Both the position numbers and the translations under genes were made by a program. The notes beneath the pieces are model-generated. The model was given only the letters and a program-made list of their open reading frames with translations, made no database searches and was not told the DNA's origin. Positions 57,764 through 64,000 of a stretch of 64,000 nucleotides of DNA are shown in pieces (the stretch's first letter is position 1; every line of letters begins with the position of its first letter). The stretch comes from Hymenopus coronatus. Its lineage: Eukaryota; Arthropoda; Insecta; Mantodea; Hymenopodidae. The stretch is taken from NCBI GenBank assembly GCA_030762935.1, contig CM060895.1, positions 79,120,001 to 79,184,000 on the forward strand, written 5' to 3'.

Positions 57764-57956
57764 CTTGTGCAGGAAATCACGGATAAATGTGAACACCCAG
57801 TATACACACATACTTGTTGTTGGGTGAACCTCATGACCTAGGTCCCGGTTGTGAATTTGTATTTTTCAGTCCAATTCAGCTTCTTACAAAGAATATTATG
57901 TAATAATTGTCTTGTAATATTTAAAAATATTGTACCTCTATCTTTATGTTGTACAG

Positions 57957-58061
57957 AGAGCTATTCGTGGGACCAGCCTCCGTATGCTGTAATCATACCC
58001 AATAAGGACTATTATGCAGAGAAAGGGGAATCAGTGAGAATGGCCTGTGGGGCCTTTGTTG
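57957..58061 (+). CDS. Immunoglobulin-domain receptor, exon 3 (start of Ig domain 2)
   Basis: Acceptor TTATGTTGTACAG and donor GTTG|GTAAGT. Two bases complete the codon split after exon 2, then 34 codons end in phase 1. It encodes WDQPPYAVIIPNKDYYAEKG and ESVRMACGAFVG. A P-x-x-x-x-x-P-x-x-x-x-Y start, G-E-S-V-R-M-A-C with the first cysteine of a second Ig domain, and F-V-G after it resemble Ig domains of interleukin-1-receptor-type proteins. The remaining exons, including any membrane or TIR part, would lie beyond the window. Confidence 0.85.
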
Positions 58062-58493
58062 GTAAGTATTTACTGGTTTAAAACAATCTCTACATTGATA
58101 AATTTCAAACTAAAAGTTTTAAGGAAATGTTCAGTATATACTGAATAACTGATGCTAATGAATGTAATGCATAGGGCCTGGATTTTTTTAAAGTTCAAAT
58201 GCACATATTCAAATGATTTTAAAGTGTTACTGCATATTCTAAGCATAACAGATTATTTTGGCATAAATGATACATTTCCAAGAATTTCTGAAAAAAAGGT
58301 TTTGTGCATACTTAAGCACCTTGCTTACAGAGCTTACAATAGAAGCAGATACCTAACTTAAGATGGAGGGAGTGGGGTTTTCCTATCTACCTTTAGTACT
58401 ACCACATGCAGCAGACAATGGTCAAAAGAAATGCATGTTCGTTCATTCTTTAACTTTTGTGTTAATAGAGTGCAACTAGTTTTTGTTTGTGAA

Positions 58494-60235
58494 AATGCCT
58501 AAAGAAAAGAACAGCGAATGAAATTTGTTAAATCAGTGTGTAAGGTAATTGTGACTATCAAAAGATGCATGGTTTAATGGTTACCATGCTAACTTCATAT
58601 ACCCAAGGTTGCAGGTTCAAACCCGGTGGAGGACAATGGATTTTTTGGGTATAAAAATCCTTAGTATGGTTTCCTTTGGAAGGAAAGTAAAGCCGTTGAT
58701 CCCGTGTAATAGATTTACGGCACGTAAAAGAACCTCAAGCCTGATAGAGAGGCCTCTGAGCAAAATTATTCGGCCTTTTAAGTCCAATGTAGAATGGGAC
58801 GCTGAGAACCGCAGCATTTAAAGAGCGTCCATAAATAACACGCCACTCATTTTCTATCAACAGATGGAACAATAGTGTATTGGCTCATTTGCTTGAAGGA
58901 AATAACGTGTGAGAAGAAATTTCAACTTGAACATACAAAAACCGCTGCATACATTTGAGCAAAGGGGAGGAAGGACAGCACATCACAACTTCTAACACAG
59001 GTAAAAAACCCCAAGTCCTCTGTTAACAAATTTTCAGCTGATCTTTGTAAGGCTTTAGTATGCAGCAATGTTCCATGTAATAAATAAAATAATCCAACTC
59101 TGCGATCATTTCTGGAAAAATATTGTATAAATCAAAATATCCCAGACATATAAACTCTTAGAAAAAAGCTATCTACCTTTGCTATATGAATCTACCCTGC
59201 AATCCATCCATTCTATTATTGAAGAGAAATCTGTTTGGATCTCCGTGCTTGAGACAACTGATTCATGTGGATGCTACATAGCAAATGTCATGGTTGGTAA
59301 GCTACATCCAGACACACCTGGTAAACCTCATCTTCTTATGTGCAAAGTACTAGAGAAAACCAACCCTAGTACAATAGCAGGATTTGTTAATGAAGCTCTG
59401 CAGCTATTGTGGTCATCAGAAATTGAGAATAGTTGCTGCAAGGTGCTTGTATTGCTCACAGATGCAGCTTCATATATGCTGAAAGCAGCATACACCCTCC
59501 AGGTATTTTATCCAAATCTAATGCACATAACCTTCTTAGCACATGAACTACATGGCATTGCAGAAGAAGTGCATGCACAGTTTCCAGCTGCAAGTGGGGA
59601 AAAAGGTATTTCTGAAAGCACCAACTTGTATCTAGTTCTACAAATTGCCTGCCTGAAGTTCCTCTTCCTCCTGCACCTGTCCTAACTTGGTGAAAGACAT
59701 GGTTTTTTGCAGTTTTGTTTTACCAGGAGCATTTCCATGAAGTAAAAGAAGTGGTTGCAAAACTTGAAGATAGTACTGCATGTGTCAGTGATGCAAAAGT
59801 TGTATTTGAAAGTGATACAATTTATGAAGACGTGAATTTTATCCATGCGCATGTTTGCAAACTTACAAAAGCCATTGCGAGCCTAGAATCATTTGGTACA
59901 CTCCTCCACAATTCACTCAGTATTCTCCAGAAAGTAGTTTGTTTTCTGAATTCCACTACAGGCAAAATTTCGGAGGGCATTAAATGAAATTTAGAAAGGT
60001 TTGAATTTGAACCCCAGACTACAGAAGATTCAATCAATTAGTCAGTACTTGTGAGGAATTAAGGTTCTTTGCCAGATGAATTCCCCAAAGCTTCAGCGCA
60101 AGTATATAAATGCTGTCTAATCATGTCAGGTGATGTAGAAAGATCATTCTCCGCAAACTAACTCATTTTGGCAGATAATATACAAAGTTTCTCTTCAGAA
60201 AACATCAATTGCCAATTGAGATGCTACTTTTTGCA
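58494..60235 (+). pseudogene. hAT transposase pseudogene
   Basis: Begins MPKEKN at 58494 and is interrupted by the SINE. It resumes with DGTIVYWLICLKEITCEKKF (a BED zinc-finger region that has lost a cysteine pair), then SADLCKALVCSN (about 59035). The best-preserved frame, 59179-59685, holds IIEEKSVWISVLETTDSCGC, DTPGKPHLLMCKVLEKTNPS and KVLVLLTDAASYMLKAAYTL with the acidic residues of the DDE core. Then come HITFLAHELHGIAEEV and a second frame, 59715-59987. The C-terminal dimerisation motif reads MSGDVERSFSAN with a shift at about 60123. Stops at several places; inactive. Antisense frames are shadows. Confidence 0.82.
58555..58866 (+). mobile_element. SINE family A inside the hAT element, copy 2
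   Basis: SINE at 58568-58853 flanked by CTATCAAAAGATG and CTATCAACAGATG (58555-58567 and 58854-58866), a 13-base target duplication with one difference. Head ATGGTTTAATGGTTACC with B box GGTTCAAACCC. The body contains AAAGCCGTTGATCCCGTGT and GGCACGTAAAAGAACCTC, and the end has GACGCTGAGAACCGC and GTCCATAAATAACACGCC. hAT coding homology runs across the right-hand duplication, so the SINE landed in the transposase gene. Confidence 0.9.
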
Positions 60236-60415
60236 ATATTTAATTGTATGTATATAGTGAGTGAAAAAATTCCATAATGTTAAGTTAATATTTTTGAAAT
60301 TTATGTATATTTTGGACATTTTTAATGGATATTTGAGTGCATATTTTGGACATTCTTAGTGCATATTTGCATGCATATTTTAGGTATAATATAAATCCAG
60401 GCCCCAGTAATGAAT

Positions 60416-60800
60416 TACCCAGAAAATAAGAATGAATTGTTAAAATATGTATGTGTGTCTGCATGAGTGTATGGAGAGAGAGAAGGGGGAGAGGGGAGGG
60501 AGAGATCCACAACTTAAAACTTGAGATATATTGGAGTTATGCAGAGTTGCTCTTATTTACACTCACCTCTTCTTAATTAGTCGAAAAACATTTTTTAACT
60601 TTATTTTGGAAAAATAAAACACATAAAACACGTTTATAAATATAATTATTCACAAAAAGCTGGTAGGATGAATCTATTAGGAGTTATAACAGCTTTTCAG
60701 TACTATTCATAATCTGAACCATTGATCAGGGAAAATATTGCTTTGCAAACATAAGAAAGAAGCACAAGTTTGTGCGTCTTTAAATCTTCAATTTATGTTT
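60416..60800. other. GA-rich stretch; nothing else recognised
   Basis: A GA-rich simple repeat is at 60472-60505. The antisense frame over it is a shadow. Confidence 0.45.
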
Positions 60801-60802
60801 TA

Positions 60803-61497
60803 ATTTTTACATTCTCCACTGTACACATAGTAGGTAGAAAAGGCATTGCATTCCATCCTAAATGTGATACCAAGATTTAACCATAAAAATATGTTTAGTC
60901 TCCATGAATCCAAAAAAATTTATTTTTAGGACTCTATGTGTAAACAGCACAATTCAGAAATGAAAAGTTGGATAAATAGCCAAACTTAGTATTTATATTT
61001 AGTATTTCCAAAAAGGTACCACAAAGATTTCAAGAAAATCCCCATACTCCCAACTACCCTTTTTTCAGAATTGTTGATTTTTTTAAAAATGGCTCATGAT
61101 TTTTCTTTAAAGTACAATATTGTGAAGATATTTACATAACAATTAAAATATATATTTCAAATTTTCTGGGTGTAGCCTGTGAGGTCCATTTCATTTGAAA
61201 AGAATTTTGTACAATGTTGTACAATTAAAACACACAATTTATTCAAAAAAATGCTTTTTTTGTGACAAACTATTTCCAATACATTCATTATTAATGGTTC
61301 ATTTTGATCAATACTTTATCATTTGTTCTAGGAGCTATCAATTTTCAGTTGTTTTTAGTGATTAAGTGGAAAGATTATGGAATTTTACGGCCAGTATTAG
61401 TTTCCTTTTGCTAAATATTTGACTAATTAGTATTATCTTTATATTTATAATGAAACATGTAATTATTTCTGCAAAGATTCATCTTAATTAAAATGAA
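60803..61497 (+). repeat. R870 repeat, CpG-depleted copy
   Basis: Forward copy from TTTTTACATTCTCCACTG through ATTCAGAAATGAAAAGTTGG to AAAATGAAGTAGATAGAA. By hand count only one CpG remains, against about 22 in the copy at 36007-36873. It joins a reverse copy directly. Confidence 0.83.
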
Positions 61498-61772
61498 GTA
61501 GATAGAAATAAAATCGGATGTGTTCCATTCACATGACCTTCTCTACATCTCTGCAGCAAATTATTGTTTAAATGCTTATTCTTCTATTTACTTCTCACTA
61601 ATCGAGAAAAAATTACCAGAAATGGTCTTATTACTTGCTTCCTTGTAAATAGAAGGGAAATAAGGGAATATCATAAGGCTATAGGGATAGTAATGTTATT
61701 TAAAAGCTGCTATGTGATTAAACTTCCTTTGTTTGTATGGCCAGGAGTTGACAAATTCCCATATGGGGAAAG

Positions 61773-61961
61773 TACCTATACATAAAGAACTGAAGCTTTC
61801 CTGGCGATGTGTTAATTCAAAATCTTCTCGGGCTTCTAGCCAGGTAAAAACTGATCAGTTCACCCTGAAGACGAGGAAGATGCACTTCTTCGAAACGTTG
61901 GTGTCAAGCCAAGTTTTTACCTGGCTAGAAGCCCGAGAAGATTTTGAATTACCTATGCATA
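61773..61961. mobile_element. Small hairpin element with perfect 39-bp inverted repeats
   Basis: Inserted in an R870 copy. The arms at 61814-61852 and 61912-61950 are exact reverse complements (39 of 39; ends AATTCAAAATCTTCTCGGGC and GGTAAAAACT). Flanks TACCTATACATA (61773-61784) and TACCTATGCATA (61950-61961) agree at 11 of 12 positions, and similarity continues into AGAACTGAA on both sides, so this looks like a target duplication. The 59-base loop holds a hammerhead-like core (next entry). Inverted end repeats with such cores are known from Penelope-like elements and retrozymes, so a Penelope-type non-autonomous origin is likely. Confidence 0.75.
61861..61907 (+). ncRNA. Hammerhead-ribozyme-like core
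   Basis: The loop of the hairpin element reads CACC, CTGAAGA, a 7-bp stem GAGGAAG/CTTCTTC with loop ATGCA, GAAACGTT and GGTG. CTGANGA followed by a stem and GAAA is the conserved catalytic core order of hammerhead ribozymes. CACC and GGTG can pair to close the fold. An extra C stands between CTGAAGA and the stem, and a short third helix is only weakly supported, so catalytic activity is uncertain. Confidence 0.45.
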
Positions 61962-62550
61962 TTTTAGAACTGAAACCAATAACAAGGATATCTCAAAAAC
62001 GATCAACTCTATGAAAAAAATGTGTATAATATAAACTGTATGTTTTAATGAGCTCTACATTATTTATTAAGTACGTTTTTGTTTATTTCTTATGGTTTAC
62101 CAGTTATGCAAAATTATGCAAAATACATCTGGAATAAAGATGCCTTCAGAGGATATTCCCAGAAAATTCAAGATATTTATTTGTCATGTAAATATCTTTA
62201 TATACAATAATTTAATGAACATCATTGAAGCCATTTTTAAGAAAATCAAAATTTTCAAAAATTGTTCTATGTAAAGGTCAGTTGGGAGATTTTCTTGAAA
62301 ATCTTTGTGTCACATCCTTGGAAGATACTGAACTTATATACCAAGTTTAGTATTTAACAAACTTTTCATTTTTGAGCTATGCTGCACGTATGCACCCAAG
62401 CATGCACACACAGACGTTTTTCTAAAAATGCTTTATTTGGACTCAGAGGACCCCAAAACATATATTTAAGGTGAAATCTCGATATCAAATTTTTGAGTGG
62501 AGTACAATATCTTCTCTATCCCTATGTACATTGTATACACAAAGTAAAAA

Positions 62551-62700
62551 AAGTTGAAAAATTGAAGCATTGTTTGCTACCCAATCTGTTTCATTGGTAT
62601 GGAAACTGGTTATAAACATATAGCTACATATTTGTCAACAAAAATTATTTGCTGTTGCTTGTGGGTTTGCAAATATTTTAACATCCTTTAATTTATACCT
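62551..62700. other. Unclassified repeat piece
   Basis: AACATCCTTTAATTTATACC near 62680 is the mirror of a segment at 51690-51740; an unclassified dispersed repeat. Confidence 0.35.
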
Positions 62701-62822
62701 GCTCCCTTCCTTCTTTGCTCACAGATATGTTTTCGACCGATTGTTTGGATACTTGAACATACATACCTATTTATATTCAGATTTAATAAAACTGAAAATG
62801 AATGAAATGAATGAAATGAAGC
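62701..62822 (+). mobile_element. Possible LINE 3' end with (ATGAA)n tail
   Basis: TTTAATAAAACTGAAAATGA followed by AATGAATGAAATGAATGAAA, a 3' tail of the kind seen on jockey/RTE-like elements. No coding part is legible upstream. Confidence 0.35.
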
Positions 62823-63055
62823 TTCATAGCTTTATCTGGTATAATCTCATCATGGACTTGGATCTATTCAGAAGTTTTATGAAGACCCCATATGCTTTTT
62901 ATGCAAACACATGCCCAGTCAAGTTTCTCTCAAGTTTCAGCTTTCTCACCTAAAATGAAAAAATTTGATTGTTTTGGGAGGTTGACCGTTGTTTCATTTT
63001 GCTTTATCATACTCTTCACAAAGTAATCCATCATTGATCTTGCCACTATTTTGAT
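62823..63055. other. No feature recognised
   Basis: A short + strand frame without motif. Confidence 0.4.
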
Positions 63056-63710
63056 GTTCTCTACTTGGTGCATAATACATAGATAAAGAAGGTACTGCAC
63101 TCCACCCATAAATTTGATACTGGGATATCACCAGAAATACATAGTTTAAGGGTCCCCGTATAAAAAAACAAACCATTTTTAGAAAAAGGTCTGTGTCTCT
63201 CTCACTGTCTTTATGAACATAACTCAAAAACATACCAACTGGGTATTTAAGTTTAATTCCTTTCAAGGATCCAACACAAAGTTTTTGAGGAAAATTCCTC
63301 CACCCCCCAACTCTTACATGCAACGAATTTTGAAAATGTTGATTTTCTCAAAAAATGGCTCTAACAATTTTGATTAGAATACTGTATATTCAAAATATTT
63401 ACATGACAAATAAAATGTATATCTTGAATTTTTTGGGAATAGCATTTGAAGACCTTAATTTTGGATGAGTTTTGCATAACCGTAAGCTGTAGGAGATATA
63501 TAAAAGCTTACTACACAAAAAATGTAGAGCTCATTAAATTACACAGTTTATGTATCTACATTATTTTAAGGAGTCGACCATTTACGAGATTTTCCTGTTA
63601 GTGGTTTCAATTTTAAAATACTTACTTTTCTCACACAGGAATTTATCAATTCCTGGCATGAAAGAGGATGAATCTCACAAAACTAGTTTTTAAAAGATTT
63701 GACTGTCTCA
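63056..63710 (+). repeat. R870 repeat, CpG-poor copy lacking its last end
   Basis: From CTACTTGGTGCATAATACAT through TTTTAGAAAAAGGTCTGTG and CTTGAATTTTTTGGGAATAG to TTTTAAAAGATTTGACTGTC. Confidence 0.82.
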
Positions 63711-64000
63711 TAACTCTAGATAACCCTACACTTAACACCAGATTCTTTGGTGATGGTTCTGATACTTTGCTTTGCAGCTTGCCTAGCAAGTTCACAGATA
63801 AATTACTGGTTCATACCATGTTTGAATGCATCAATAAGGTATGATTAAGAGACTTAAAAGTAACAGCTTATCTAATCTTTACATTTACATAATTATTACA
63901 GGTTTCAACACAAGCATAGTAAGTCAAGCTGTCTGGACATTATCGGGTAAAATGAAATTTGCAGAAACAGCAGATTATCGCAGATATACGAATCTTACAT
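63711..64000 (+). other. Window end; possible coding scrap
   Basis: The frame at about 63706-63851 reads LDNPTLNTRFFGDGSDTLLC and SLPSKFTDKLLVHTMFECIN before a stop just inside a GTATGA donor-like site. It could be an exon, with acceptor TTTGCTTTGCAG at 63778, or a transposon scrap. No family recognised. Confidence 0.3.

Larger units (their letters stand above)
58165..60415 (+). mobile_element. hAT transposon with target duplication, split by a SINE
   Basis: The element runs from 58173 (AGGGCCTGGATTT) to 60407 (AAATCCAGGCCCCAG), the two ends being inverted repeats. It is flanked by TAATGCAT and TAATGAAT (58165-58172 and 60408-60415), an 8-base duplication with one difference, as expected for hAT. 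The transposase runs on the + strand from an ATG at about 58494, but a SINE sits at 58568-58853. Subterminal ATGCATATTT words recur near the right end (60341-60380). Confidence 0.82.
61498..62550 (-). repeat. R870 repeat, full-length copy with an insertion
   Basis: Reverse copy from AAAATCGGATGTGTTCC to ACATTGTATACACAAAGTAA. It is longer than normal because of a foreign segment at about 61797-61949 (next entry). Few CpG remain. Confidence 0.83.

Overview
The window looks like nuclear DNA of an invertebrate animal, most likely an arthropod; a chelicerate would fit, but this is inference. The reasons are high A+T content, spliced genes with GT..AG introns, and a transposon load of Penelope-like elements with GIY-YIG ends, mariner, hAT, jockey-like LINEs and several tRNA-headed SINE families. 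No prokaryotic features, tRNA genes that look intact, rRNA or CRISPR arrays were seen.

Only two host genes can be supported, both on the + strand and both partial. (1) Four exons between 6583 and 15633 encode the C-terminal membrane part of a nose-resistant-to-fluoxetine (NRF-6)-like acyltransferase 3 protein; earlier exons and the tail are not found. Reading phases agree across all four exons. (2) Three exons (38435-38661, 52000-52178, 57957-58061) encode a signal peptide, a complete Ig domain and the start of a second Ig domain. This is a cell-surface immunoglobulin-superfamily protein, possibly interleukin-1-receptor-like; the rest lies beyond the window.

Layout. 1-6.5 kb: A+T repeat, two foldback elements with tRNA-like arms, a mariner relic and a Penelope relic with inverted end repeats. 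6.5-15.7 kb: the NRF-6-like gene, whose introns hold three Penelope relics, a LINE relic and one isolated copy of a dispersed repeat here called R870. 15.8-28 kb: mobile-element relics (mariner, Penelope, SINEs, a long-TIR element, a LINE tail, a multi-frame transposon pseudogene). 28-51.5 kb: a dense cluster of about 25 R870 copies in both orientations, carrying most of the CpG dinucleotides of the window; it contains exon 1 of the Ig gene and most of its 13-kb first intron. 33.3-33.9 kb: about 550 bp of T-tracts phased at roughly one helical turn. 52-64 kb: later Ig exons, LINE relics, two SINE copies with target duplications, a hAT element split by one of those SINEs, and CpG-poor R870 copies, one of them holding a short insert with perfect 39-bp inverted repeats around a hammerhead-like core.

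The observations most worth a second look are the R870 family and its position-dependent CpG loss, the phased T-tract block, the hairpin/hammerhead-like insert, and the foldback tRNA-like elements.
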